Assembly: GCA_021772705.1 (NCBI GenBank)
Contig: JAJFLN010000241.1
Location: forward strand, 1 to 6,928
Reading direction: 5' to 3'
DNA length: 6,928 bases
Source of the DNA: Candidatus Cloacimonadota bacterium
GTDB lineage: Bacteria; Muiribacteriota; UBA6191; JACPRK01
Shown here: in pieces, positions 1-6,319 of the stretch
Numbering within the stretch: position 1 is the first letter of the stretch
How the letters are laid out: each line of letters begins with the position of its first letter
The notes under the pieces: generated by a model
Database searches by the model: none
Seen by the model: only the letters and a program-made list of their open reading frames with translations
What the model was told of the DNA's origin: nothing
Position numbers and translations under genes: made by a program

Positions 1-507
1 CCGGTCCTGCTCGAGGGGGAGACCATCTCCAGCTCTTCGATCCGGTTTCTCCGGGGGCAGGGCAACGTCGAGGGGGCTGCCCGGCTGCGGGACCGGCCCT
101 ACATCCTGGAGGGCAGCGTGGTCTCCGGGGCAGGCCGGGGCCGAACTCTCGGATTCCCGACGGCCAACCTGAAGGCTCGGCCCGACAACGCCGTGATCCC
201 TGGACGAGGTGTCTATGCCGGCATGGCCCGGATTGGCGAGGGCCGGGAACACCCCTGCGTGATAAACATCGGCACCGCTCCGACGTTCGAAAATGGCGGG
301 GACCAGAAGGTGGAAGCACACCTGCTCGAATTCCAGGGCGATCTGGTGGGCCAGTCCCTGGCCCTCTCGTTCGCTCGACGGCTCCGAGAGGAGCGCTCAT
401 TCGCCGGACCTGACGAGCTGGCGGATCAGATCCGGGATGACATCCGGGACTGCCTGGCCATCGAGGCCTCCCGGGACCTCCGATTCACTCCAGGAGGCCC
501 GCCATGA
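1..507 (+). CDS. ribF: Bifunctional riboflavin kinase/FMN adenylyltransferase (FAD synthetase), C-terminal part, 5'-truncated
   Basis: The protein phosphorylates riboflavin to FMN and adenylylates FMN to FAD in the cytoplasm. The reading frame is already open at base 1, so the 168 visible residues are the end of a protein normally about 300 residues long; most of the adenylyltransferase domain lies outside the window. The first visible motif, ISSSSIR (residues 9-15), matches the ISSTxIR signature that ends the nucleotidyltransferase domain. The kinase domain follows. It has the GRxLGFPTANL signature (about residues 46-58), whose Thr and Asn belong to the PTAN metal/nucleotide site, then GVYA and a NIGTAPTF segment. 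Next comes VEAHLLEF, which carries the conserved acidic residue, and the usual LRxExxF...QIRDD ending. The GTG at 118 is internal and is not the gene start. The stop overlaps the ispA start (ATGA, 504-507), which implies translational coupling. Family assignment is secure; the N-terminal half cannot be judged. Confidence 0.95.
   Translation, partial: PVLLEGETISSSSIRFLRGQGNVEGAARLRDRPYILEGSVVSGAGRGRTLGFPTANLKARPDNAVIPGRGVYAGMARIGEGREHPCVINIGTAPTFENGGDQKVEAHLLEFQGDLVGQSLALSFARRLREERSFAGPDELADQIRDDIRDCLAIEASRDLRFTPGGPP
492..497 (+). promoter_or_regulatory. Ribosome binding site of ispA
   Basis: A perfect AGGAGG lies inside the last codons of ribF, six bases before the ATG at 504. It fixes the ispA start at the ATGA overlap and supports co-translation of ribF and ispA. 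Confidence 0.85.
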
Positions 508-1394
508 TCATCCTGGATCGGCTCGAGCCACTGAGGGCTCTGGTGGACCGGGAACTGGACGCCTTCCTGCCCGGTGAGACCGAGCGGCCGGAGGCGGTTC
601 ATCGAGCCATGCGCTACTCGAGTCTGGCCCGGGGGAAGCGGCTGCGGCCGATCCTGGCGATCCTGACGGCGCGGATCTTCCGGGGAGAGACAGAGGAGAT
701 CGCCCCCGTTGCAGCCGCAATCGAGTTGATCCATTCCTACTCGCTCATTCACGACGATCTGCCCTGCATGGACGACGACGACCTGCGACGGGGCGTGCCG
801 ACATGCCACAAGGCCTTTGGCGAGGCCGTGGCCGTCCTGGCCGGGGACGCTCTGCTGACCTGCGCCTTCGAGATGATCCTGGCCAACGGACGGAAGCATG
901 GCTTCAGCGCCGAGGCGCTGCTCTCCGTCATCAGCGAGCTCTCTCGCGCCGCCGGCAGCCGCGGAATGATCGCGGGCCAGATCGAGGACATCCAGTCCGA
1001 AGGCAAGGAGATCGACCCTGACCTCTTGCGATACATCCACCATCACAAGACGGGCTGCCTCTTCACCGCCAGTGTCCGGGTGGGCGCCATCCTGGCCGGG
1101 GCCGGCGAGAAGGGCCTCGACGACGTCAGCCGGTTCGGCGACATCTTCGGTCAGGCCTTCCAGATCACCGACGACATCTTGGACGTCGAGGGGGACAGCG
1201 CCGTCACGGGAAAACCGCAGGGTTCGGATCAGCAGAAGGCGAAGGCGACCTATCCCCGGCTCTTCACCCTGGAGAAATCCAAGCAGATGGCCCGGGAACA
1301 GGTGGACGAAGCAGCGGCGATCCTGGCTCCCTATGCTCCCGCCAGCGACGACCTGATCGCCCTGGTCCGATACCTGCCAGACAGGACCTCCTGA
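504..1394 (+). CDS. ispA: Farnesyl diphosphate synthase (geranyltranstransferase, IspA type)
   Basis: This 296-residue trans-isoprenyl diphosphate synthase condenses DMAPP with two IPP to give C15 farnesyl diphosphate, a precursor of undecaprenyl phosphate and quinone tails. The visible motifs are GKRLRP (44-49, IPP binding), the first aspartate-rich motif DDLPCMDDDD (84-93), HHKT (180-183) and the second aspartate-rich motif DDILD (223-227). GKPQGSDQQKAKATYP follows (236-251). Tyr79 is five residues before the first aspartate motif, and that motif has the two-residue insertion; both are known marks of bacterial (type II) farnesyl synthases rather than longer-chain enzymes. Length matches E. 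coli IspA (about 299). The start is set by a perfect AGGAGG and the ribF overlap. In many bacteria dxs follows ispA; here ispD does. A geranylgeranyl product cannot be fully excluded from sequence. Confidence 0.94.
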   Translation: MIILDRLEPLRALVDRELDAFLPGETERPEAVHRAMRYSSLARGKRLRPILAILTARIFRGETEEIAPVAAAIELIHSYSLIHDDLPCMDDDDLRRGVPTCHKAFGEAVAVLAGDALLTCAFEMILANGRKHGFSAEALLSVISELSRAAGSRGMIAGQIEDIQSEGKEIDPDLLRYIHHHKTGCLFTASVRVGAILAGAGEKGLDDVSRFGDIFGQAFQITDDILDVEGDSAVTGKPQGSDQQKAKATYPRLFTLEKSKQMAREQVDEAAAILAPYAPASDDLIALVRYLPDRTS

Positions 1395-1545
1395 GTTGCC
1401 GGGCCTTGTCCTGACCCCGGCGGCGTGGTTGATTCCAGATCAGGCCTTCGCTGCCGCCGTTTCAGTACCGATACGGAAGGAGAAGGGCCGGGTCCATTCA
1501 AATGACTCCTCGCGCCCACCAGTGGATTCGCCCGATTTGAGATTC
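1395..1545 (+). other. Spacer between ispA and ispD
   Basis: This 151-nt spacer is long for an otherwise overlapping gene cluster. The ispD frame stays open through it, but the encoded 50 residues resemble no family I recognise and precede the natural IspD N-terminus. It contains an inverted repeat, CGGCGGC (1418-1424) with GCCGCCG (1453-1459), separated by 28 nt. It also contains a strong Shine-Dalgarno-like purine tract (AAGGAGA, 1478-1484) with no start codon at usable distance. No convincing promoter or terminator is visible. Confidence 0.5.
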
Positions 1546-2259
1546 ATGACCATCGCCGCCATCATCGTCGCCGCCGGGACAGGACAGCGCCTGGGGGGAG
1601 ACCTGCCGAAGCAGTTCCTCGACCTCGGCGGTGTGCCCCTCCTGGCGAGGACCGTCTGGGCCTTCGATCGGACGGAGGAGATCGACCGGATCCTCGTGGC
1701 CCTGCCCGAGTCCTATCTGGAGCACGCCCGGCGGGAGGTCTTTCAGCCGATCCGATGGCGCCTCGATCTGGAGCTGCTCGCCGGAGGCGAAGAGAGATCC
1801 GACTCCGTGGGCCGCTGCCTGGACAAGCTCGAGGGTGAGGTGGATCACGTCATCGTCCATGACGGCGCCCGGCCTCTGGTCACATCGGACCTGGTGCGAC
1901 AGATCGTTGCCGGGCTCGCCTCCGATGAGGCCGTCATTGCCGGCGTGGCCGAGAAGAACACCCTGAAGCGTCTCGATGGCCGCCGCTTCGTCGCCGAGAC
2001 GGTGGACCGGACCGACGTGGTGGAGGCCCAGACCCCTCAGGGATTCCGGCTCGATCTGTTGCGCCGGGCCCACGACAGTGCCAGGAGTGAAGGAGCCGGA
2101 GCCACCGACGATTCCGTGCTGGTGGAGCGTCTGGGACAGCCAGTCCGGGTCATTCAGGGAGAAGAAACGAATCTGAAGGTCACCACCGAGTTCGATCTGA
2201 TGCTGGCTCGTTGCCTGCTCCCGCTGATCGGACAGGAAGGGGAGATTGTGTCGTGTTGA
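1546..2259 (+). CDS. ispD: 2-C-methyl-D-erythritol 4-phosphate cytidylyltransferase
   Basis: The enzyme transfers CMP from CTP to 2-C-methyl-D-erythritol 4-phosphate, the third step of the MEP isoprenoid pathway, in the cytoplasm. From the ATG at 1546 the product is 237 residues, the usual family length, and begins directly with the beta strand leading into AAGTGQRLGGDLPKQF (9-24). Arg15 and Lys22 correspond to the catalytic Arg20 and Lys27 of E. coli IspD. VHDGARPLV (104-112) includes the conserved Asp106. TVDRTD (152-157), EAQTPQGF, a TDDS segment and NLKVT with Lys211 follow in the expected order. The frame is open back to a TTG at 1396, but that extension has no family counterpart. The Shine-Dalgarno at 1546 is weak (GAG four bases upstream), so translation may rely partly on coupling. 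The 3' end overlaps the next gene by seven bases. Confidence 0.94.
   Translation: MTIAAIIVAAGTGQRLGGDLPKQFLDLGGVPLLARTVWAFDRTEEIDRILVALPESYLEHARREVFQPIRWRLDLELLAGGEERSDSVGRCLDKLEGEVDHVIVHDGARPLVTSDLVRQIVAGLASDEAVIAGVAEKNTLKRLDGRRFVAETVDRTDVVEAQTPQGFRLDLLRRAHDSARSEGAGATDDSVLVERLGQPVRVIQGEETNLKVTTEFDLMLARCLLPLIGQEGEIVSC
2234..2244 (+). promoter_or_regulatory. Ribosome binding site deciding the PBP1A start
   Basis: A purine tract containing AGGA and GGGGAG sits inside the 3' end of ispD, eight bases before a GTG at 2253 and eleven before a TTG at 2256. Spacing favours the GTG. The TTG would give a four-base TTGA overlap with the ispD stop and cannot be excluded. The two starts differ by only one residue. 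Confidence 0.65.
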
Positions 2260-4937
2260 AGTTCGTCTGGAAGGTCGTCCGGTTCCTGTTCCTATGGGGC
2301 GTGCTGTTCACCATCGTCGGGGGTTTCACCGGCATCGGCGTCGGTCTCTACGTGGTGAAGGAGCTGAGCAAGGATCTGCCTCCCATCAAGGAGGTCACCT
2401 ACAAGCCGGCCCTGACCTCCCGGGTGATGGACAGAAACGGAACAGTCCTGGCCTCCCTCCACGAGGAGGAGGTCCGGGCCCGTCTCGTGCCGGTCAGCGA
2501 GATTCCCAAGATCACCCGCCTGGCCTTCGTCGCCGTCGAGGACGAGCGTTTCTACGATCACTACGGAATCGATCCCAAGGCGATTCTCCGAGCGACGCTC
2601 AAGAACCTGATGGCCGGAGGTGTGGTGGAAGGGGGCAGCACCATCACACAGCAGCTGGCCAAGAACCGCTTCCTGCAGCCCGAGAAGACCCTGAAGCGCA
2701 AGGTGCAGGAAATGATCCTCGCCGTTCGCCTCGAGCGGGAACTGTCGAAGGAGGAGATCCTGGGCCAGTACCTGAACGAGATCTTCTTTGGCAAGGGCCG
2801 CTACGGCATCAGCTCGGCGGCGATGTTCTACTTCGGGAAGGCCGTTTCGGACCTTACCCTGGCGGAGTCGGCGATCCTGGCGGGACTGCCCAAGGCGCCC
2901 AATCGCTTCTCTCCATTCAACGGGGACGACGCCTACCGGTCGCGGCAGAAGATCGTGCTCACCAAGCTCTGGGAACAGGGTTACGTCACGAAGGGCGAGG
3001 CCATGGCCGCTCTGGCCGAACCGGTCCAGCTTGCTTCACCGAACTACAAGAAGGAGCAGAAGCGGCAGAAGGCGGAGTACTTCATGGCTGCCGTGAAGAA
3101 GGAGCTGACGGATCGATTTGGTGTCCGGCGGCTGTTCACCGGCGGCCTCCAGGTGACCACTTCTCTGGACTGGAACATGCAACAGCTGGCGGAGAAGCAC
3201 TTCCTCGAGGCTGCTGTCTTTCAGGACAAGCCGCTGGAGACTCATCCCACCCTCCAGGGGGGGCTGGTGGTGGTCGACGCCGCCTCCGGCGACATCAGGG
3301 CCATGGTGGGCGGCCGGGACTTCGCCACGAGTCAGTACAACCGGGCAGTTCAGGCCCGCCGGCAGCCCGGCTCGGCATTCAAGCCCTTTGTCTACACCAC
3401 GGCCCTGCTGCAGGGCGTGCAGCCCAACACCATCATCAACGATGAACCCGTCAAGTACGAGAACATCGACGGTGAGCGATTCTGGGAGCCAAAGAACTTC
3501 GGGAACAAGTATCACGGACCCACGATCCTGGCCCGGGCCATCGCCAACTCCTACAACGTGGTGGCCGTGAAACTCCTGGAGAAAGTCGGTGTCTCCAACT
3601 GCATCTCCCTGGCCAAGCGCATGGGAATCACGACGCCGCTGGACAAGAGTCTGCCCCTGGCGCTGGGCAGCTCGGATGTGAGCCTCATGGAGATGGTGAG
3701 CGCCTACGGCGTCTTTGCCAATCAGGGAATCCGGGCCACGCCCCGATTCATCCTTCGGGTCGAGGACTCCGATGGTAAGCTCCTCTACCAGGCCGAGCCC
3801 GAAGAGCGCGAGGTCCTCGATGAGGAGACAGCCTTCGCCATGACCCAGCTTCTCAAGGGTGTGGTGGATCACGGCTCAGGCCGCAGGGCTCGGGTGGCCA
3901 AGCATGACGTGGCCGGGAAGACCGGTACGAGCAGCCGCTTCGTCGACGCCTGGTTCGTCGGATTTACTCCCGAGCTCGCAATCGGTTGCTACATCGGTCA
4001 CGACAACCGGACCTCCCTGGGCAAGGGCAGCGTCGGTGGCGCCGTGGCTGCTCCCATTGTCGGCGCGTTCCTGAACGAGTACCTGAAGGATCGGCCCGTC
4101 AGGAAGTTCCGGATGCCCACGACCATGGACAGTGTCCAGATCTGCACCGACTCCGGCCTGCTCCCCTATCCCGACTGCAAGCGGCGCACCGAGCTGCCAT
4201 TCCGCAAGGAACGGGCACCCCTGGTGCAGTGCAACCTCCACCAGCCCCTGGACCTGGATGCCCTCAAGTCGGCAGGTGGTCTCGACTTGCCTGGCGCCGG
4301 AGGGGGGACCTTTACGGAGAACCCCTACGGGGACAGCGTCCCCTTCCAGGAAGTCGCCGGCGACGGCACCGTCGAGTACTACGAGGAGCCGGGACTTCCG
4401 GGCCCCAGGTACATCCAGGACCGGGCCGCACCCGGCGGCCAGGTCGAGATGCCAGGAGCCGAGGGAGGATACGAGGCCTACCCCAGGCCGGGTTTGAACC
4501 GGAGTGTCCCGGGAGGAAACCGGGCCGTGCCCGGCGGCGCCTACCGGGATGGCTATTCCGGGACGGCTCGGTCTCCCGGTTACTACGAGACCATGAACTC
4601 CCCCGGTGGCAGGTACGAGGTTGCACCGGATCCACGCGAGGTCTACGACCCACGCCAGGCCTACCCGCCGCAGCAACCCCCTGCTGAGATGCGCAACTCC
4701 CTGCCCCCTGGATCGCCGCTGCCACAGCCCGGCAACTACTACGAGAACGCCGAAACCTACGGAACCCAGACCTCCTACGACGAGCCATCACCCTTCGGCT
4801 ACGTCGAGGACCCGGCTGGCTATGGCGGCTACGTCGTCGATCCCTATGCCCCATCGGCTCGGGATTATCCCAGGGAGAGGCTGATCCAGGAGATGGGCCA
4901 CGGAGCGCCCACGGGATTCGACATTCCCGGCCAGTAA
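2253..4937 (+). CDS. mrcA: Bifunctional penicillin-binding protein, PBP1A family, with long Pro/Gly/Tyr-rich C-terminal tail
   Basis: This class A PBP polymerises lipid II into glycan strands and cross-links stem peptides outside the inner membrane. Taking GTG 2253 as start it has 894 residues. A single membrane anchor spans about 8-36. The GT51 glycosyltransferase domain follows with EDERFYDHYG (catalytic Glu96), GGSTITQQLAKN (127-138), RKVQE (Glu153) and FGKGRYG (179-185). The transpeptidase domain has SAFK (nucleophile Ser374, Lys377), SYN (433-435) and KTGTS (556-560). The linker between the domains is short, so there is no room for the OB-like insert of proteobacterial PBP1A. A Cys-containing segment (CTDSG...C...C.LH) closes the folded part. 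From about residue 680 a roughly 215-residue tail rich in Pro, Gly, Tyr and acidic residues is probably disordered. Overlap with ispD suggests cotranscription, and the isoprenoid genes feed its lipid-linked substrate. An initiating codon upstream at 2211 is unlikely because it lies within ispD. Confidence 0.94.
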   Translation: MLKFVWKVVRFLFLWGVLFTIVGGFTGIGVGLYVVKELSKDLPPIKEVTYKPALTSRVMDRNGTVLASLHEEEVRARLVPVSEIPKITRLAFVAVEDERFYDHYGIDPKAILRATLKNLMAGGVVEGGSTITQQLAKNRFLQPEKTLKRKVQEMILAVRLERELSKEEILGQYLNEIFFGKGRYGISSAAMFYFGKAVSDLTLAESAILAGLPKAPNRFSPFNGDDAYRSRQKIVLTKLWEQGYVTKGEAMAALAEPVQLASPNYKKEQKRQKAEYFMAAVKKELTDRFGVRRLFTGGLQVTTSLDWNMQQLAEKHFLEAAVFQDKPLETHPTLQGGLVVVDAASGDIRAMVGGRDFATSQYNRAVQARRQPGSAFKPFVYTTALLQGVQPNTIINDEPVKYENIDGERFWEPKNFGNKYHGPTILARAIANSYNVVAVKLLEKVGVSNCISLAKRMGITTPLDKSLPLALGSSDVSLMEMVSAYGVFANQGIRATPRFILRVEDSDGKLLYQAEPEEREVLDEETAFAMTQLLKGVVDHGSGRRARVAKHDVAGKTGTSSRFVDAWFVGFTPELAIGCYIGHDNRTSLGKGSVGGAVAAPIVGAFLNEYLKDRPVRKFRMPTTMDSVQICTDSGLLPYPDCKRRTELPFRKERAPLVQCNLHQPLDLDALKSAGGLDLPGAGGGTFTENPYGDSVPFQEVAGDGTVEYYEEPGLPGPRYIQDRAAPGGQVEMPGAEGGYEAYPRPGLNRSVPGGNRAVPGGAYRDGYSGTARSPGYYETMNSPGGRYEVAPDPREVYDPRQAYPPQQPPAEMRNSLPPGSPLPQPGNYYENAETYGTQTSYDEPSPFGYVEDPAGYGGYVVDPYAPSARDYPRERLIQEMGHGAPTGFDIPGQ
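4290..4934 (+). other. Low-complexity Pro/Gly/Tyr tail coding segment of the PBP
   Basis: This segment encodes about residues 680-894. It contains repeated xPGG turns (APGG, VPGG twice, SPGG) and three tyrosine pairs followed by Glu: EYYEE near residue 709, GYYET near 777 and NYYEN near 829. It has many YxDP/YxPP-like groups, few hydrophobic stretches, and ends in a more charged segment (YPRERLIQEMG) that may be a short helix. Composition suggests intrinsic disorder in the periplasm, for example a linker or binding tail; that role is inference. Confidence 0.6.
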
Positions 4938-4951
4938 TGCCTGGCTGCAGG

Positions 4952-4980
4952 TTCCCTGTTTCCCCTCCATCTTCTATACT
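4952..4980 (+). promoter_or_regulatory. Candidate sigma-70-type promoter of the DAHP synthase gene
   Basis: TATACT (4975-4980) matches the -10 consensus at five of six positions. Seventeen bases upstream is TTCCCT (4952-4957), a poor -35 that keeps only the leading TT. Transcription would begin near 4987, leaving an untranslated leader of about 50 nt. The location in the only sizeable gap between the PBP gene and the DAHP synthase gene supports it. The weak -35 leaves it unproven. Confidence 0.45.
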
Positions 4981-4988
4981 GTCTCTCC

Positions 4989-5018
4989 TCGGGTGGCCCG
5001 ATACTGCTGACCGCCCGG
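4989..5018 (+). promoter_or_regulatory. Leader hairpin upstream of the DAHP synthase gene
   Basis: UCGGGUGG (4989-4996) can pair with CCGCCCGG (5011-5018) to form eight pairs, including two G-U pairs, around a 14-nt loop. It lies in the putative leader RNA and ends six bases before the Shine-Dalgarno. There is no following T run, so it is not an intrinsic terminator. A regulatory role is possible but unproven in such GC-rich DNA. Confidence 0.3.
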
Positions 5019-5038
5019 ACTGACAGGAGAAGCCAGCC

Positions 5039-6058
5039 ATGCTCGTCGTGATGAGGAAGGACTCCCCCCAGGAGTCCATCGACCAGGTCTGTGAGTGCAT
5101 TCGTGATAGGGGATTCGCACCCCACGTCATGCCCGGAGAGGTCCGGCTGGCCATCGGTGTCACGGGCAACAAGGGCTTCGTCGCAATCGACAACCTGGAA
5201 GGGATCGAGGGCGTCCTGGAGGTCATCCACGTCACGTCCCCCCACAAGCTGGTCAGCCGGGAAGTTCATCCAGAGGACTCCATTGTCGATGTCCAGGGCG
5301 TCAAGTTCGGTGGCCCCGAGGTGGTGGTCATGGCCGGACCCTGCGCCGTCGAGAGCCGGGATCAAGTCATGGAGGTGGCCCGGCAGGTCAAGCGCCTCGG
5401 CGCGAAGATGCTGCGGGGCGGCGCCTTCAAGCCGAGAACGTCGCCCTACTCATTCCAGGGACTGAAGAAGGAGGGTCTCGAGATCCTGGCAGAGGCCAGG
5501 AAGGAGACCGGCCTTCCCGTCGTGACGGAGGTCATGGGTACCGACGACCTGGATCTGGTCGCCGAGTACGCCGATCTCCTTCAGATCGGCGCCCGGAACA
5601 TGCAGAACTTCATGCTCCTCGAGGCGGCGGGAAAGACCCGGAAGCCCGTGCTGCTGAAGCGCGGAATGTCCGCCACCATCAAGGAGCTGCTCCTGGCGGC
5701 GGAGTACATCATGTCCCAGGGCAACTACGAAGTGATCCTCTGCGAACGGGGAATCCGGACCTTCGAGGACTCCACTCGCAACACCCTGGACCTGAACGCC
5801 GTTCCCATGATGAAGCAGTTCTCTCACCTGCCCGTCGTGGTCGACCCGAGTCACGGCATCGGCATCTGGAGCAAGGTGACCCCCATGGCCCGGGCCGCCG
5901 TCGCCGCCGGTTGCGACGGCCTCATCGTGGAAGTCCACAACCACCCCGAGAAGGCCCTCTCCGACGGCGCCCAGTCCCTGACGCCGAAGAACTTCGGTCT
6001 GCTCATGACTTCGGTGGATCGGGTAGCGGCCGCGGTAGATAGAACTCTGTTGGGGTGA
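5039..6058 (+). CDS. aroF: 3-deoxy-7-phosphoheptulonate (DAHP) synthase, type I-beta with N-terminal regulatory domain
   Basis: The enzyme condenses phosphoenolpyruvate and erythrose 4-phosphate to DAHP, the first committed step of the shikimate pathway. The 339 residues match the Thermotoga maritima form (about 338). Residues 1-75 form a ferredoxin-like domain, which in T. maritima mediates feedback inhibition by tyrosine and phenylalanine. The TIM-barrel catalytic domain has AGPCAVES (99-106), RGGAFKPRTSPYSFQG (126-141), GARNMQN (184-190), LLKRG (205-209), CERGIRTFE (235-243) and DPSHG (269-273). Cys102, His272, Glu298 and Asp309 fall at the same residue numbers as the four metal ligands I recall for the T. 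maritima enzyme. The start is supported by AGGAGA (5025-5030) eight bases upstream. It probably has its own promoter. KDO-8-phosphate synthase is a distant relative, but the N-terminal domain and motif set favour DAHP synthase. Confidence 0.95.
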   Translation: MLVVMRKDSPQESIDQVCECIRDRGFAPHVMPGEVRLAIGVTGNKGFVAIDNLEGIEGVLEVIHVTSPHKLVSREVHPEDSIVDVQGVKFGGPEVVVMAGPCAVESRDQVMEVARQVKRLGAKMLRGGAFKPRTSPYSFQGLKKEGLEILAEARKETGLPVVTEVMGTDDLDLVAEYADLLQIGARNMQNFMLLEAAGKTRKPVLLKRGMSATIKELLLAAEYIMSQGNYEVILCERGIRTFEDSTRNTLDLNAVPMMKQFSHLPVVVDPSHGIGIWSKVTPMARAAVAAGCDGLIVEVHNHPEKALSDGAQSLTPKNFGLLMTSVDRVAAAVDRTLLG

Positions 6059-6072
6059 GGCGGGACTTTGGA

Positions 6073-6093
6073 CCTCGGGCTTCGGGCCTCGGG
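6073..6093 (+). repeat. Three tandem 7-nt units (CYTCGGG)
   Basis: CCTCGGG, CTTCGGG and CCTCGGG follow each other without gaps just after the aroF stop. Similar ACTTCGGGCYTCGGG-type stretches occur as dispersed intergenic repeats in many environmental genomes, as far as I recall. Confidence 0.6.
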
Positions 6094-6156
6094 GGAGGGA
6101 GGAGCATGTCACCCAGGGACCTGTACTCAGCGTTTCACCTCTCTACACGAAAACCT

Positions 6157-6192
6157 CTGTGCTCACTGCGATCCCTGTGAACTCCGTGATCC
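6157..6192 (+). repeat. Four imperfect tandem 9-nt units, consensus near CTGTGATCC
   Basis: The units are CTGTGCTCA, CTGCGATCC, CTGTGAACT and CCGTGATCC, with the TGYG core spaced exactly nine bases apart. Together with the preceding AAAACCT this resembles the 'CCTCTGTGTTCTCTGTGATCT'-type dispersed repeat that I recall from intergenic regions of many unrelated bacteria. The periodicity is seen directly; the link to a known repeat is from memory. Confidence 0.6.
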
Positions 6193-6232
6193 CCAATGTT
6201 GGCTGCCCCTTACGGGACATGCACCCTTCGGA

Positions 6233-6246
6233 GGGGGGAGACCCCC
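6233..6246 (+). repeat. GGGGG-GAGA-CCCCC hairpin
   Basis: Five perfect G-C pairs close a GAGA tetraloop of the stable GNRA type. The following CCCCGGGG palindrome offers an alternative pairing. No T run follows, so it is not a canonical terminator on this strand. Confidence 0.5.
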
Positions 6247-6305
6247 GGGGTCGGAATGTTCCAACTCTATGCTACACTGGCGGCGCCCGAATGGACCGGG
6301 CAATC

Positions 6306-6310
6306 GGGAG
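6306..6310 (+). promoter_or_regulatory. Ribosome binding site of the ACT-like gene
   Basis: GGGAG lies nine bases before the ATG at 6320. It supports that start over earlier in-frame codons, which lie within or just after the repeats. Confidence 0.55.
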
Positions 6311-6319
6311 CGTGATCTG

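Larger units (their letters stand above)
6059..6319 (+). other. Repeat-rich spacer between aroF and the ACT-like gene
   Basis: This 261-nt spacer carries no recognisable gene. A frame open from 6068 into the downstream gene translates the repeats into Cys-rich nonsense. In order it holds three 7-nt tandem units, four 9-nt imperfect tandem units, a GGGGG/CCCCC hairpin and a -10-like TATGCT (6268-6273) without a -35. No T-run terminator is visible after aroF. Confidence 0.6.

Noticed and set aside
1502..1540. 12-codon leader frame before ispD (MTPRAHQW...)
   Set aside because: The nearest Shine-Dalgarno-like tract ends 18 bases upstream, too far away. The peptide has no biased codon content that would suggest attenuation.
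1396..1545. N-terminal extension of IspD from the TTG at 1396
   Set aside because: The 50 extra residues have no family counterpart. The ATG at 1546 places the first beta strand and AAGxG motif exactly at the usual N-terminus.
3036..3872. Minus-strand frame of 278 codons inside the transpeptidase domain
   Set aside because: It lies antisense to strongly conserved PBP sequence and arises from high GC content.
4940..4965. Terminator after the PBP gene
   Set aside because: CCTG (4940-4943), CAGG (4948-4951) and CCTG (4955-4958) form only alternative four-pair hairpins. The following tract is mixed TTTCCCC, too weak for an intrinsic terminator.
4312..5247. Long open frame of 311 codons on the minus strand across the PBP tail and the aroF start
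   Set aside because: It is an antisense shadow of the low-complexity tail. It is Arg/Ser/Pro-rich, spans two genes and an apparent promoter, and resembles no family.
6068..6319. Cys-rich N-terminal extension of the ACT-like protein
   Set aside because: It translates the tandem repeats and hairpin of the spacer. The ATG at 6320 has a Shine-Dalgarno, and the domain starts after it.
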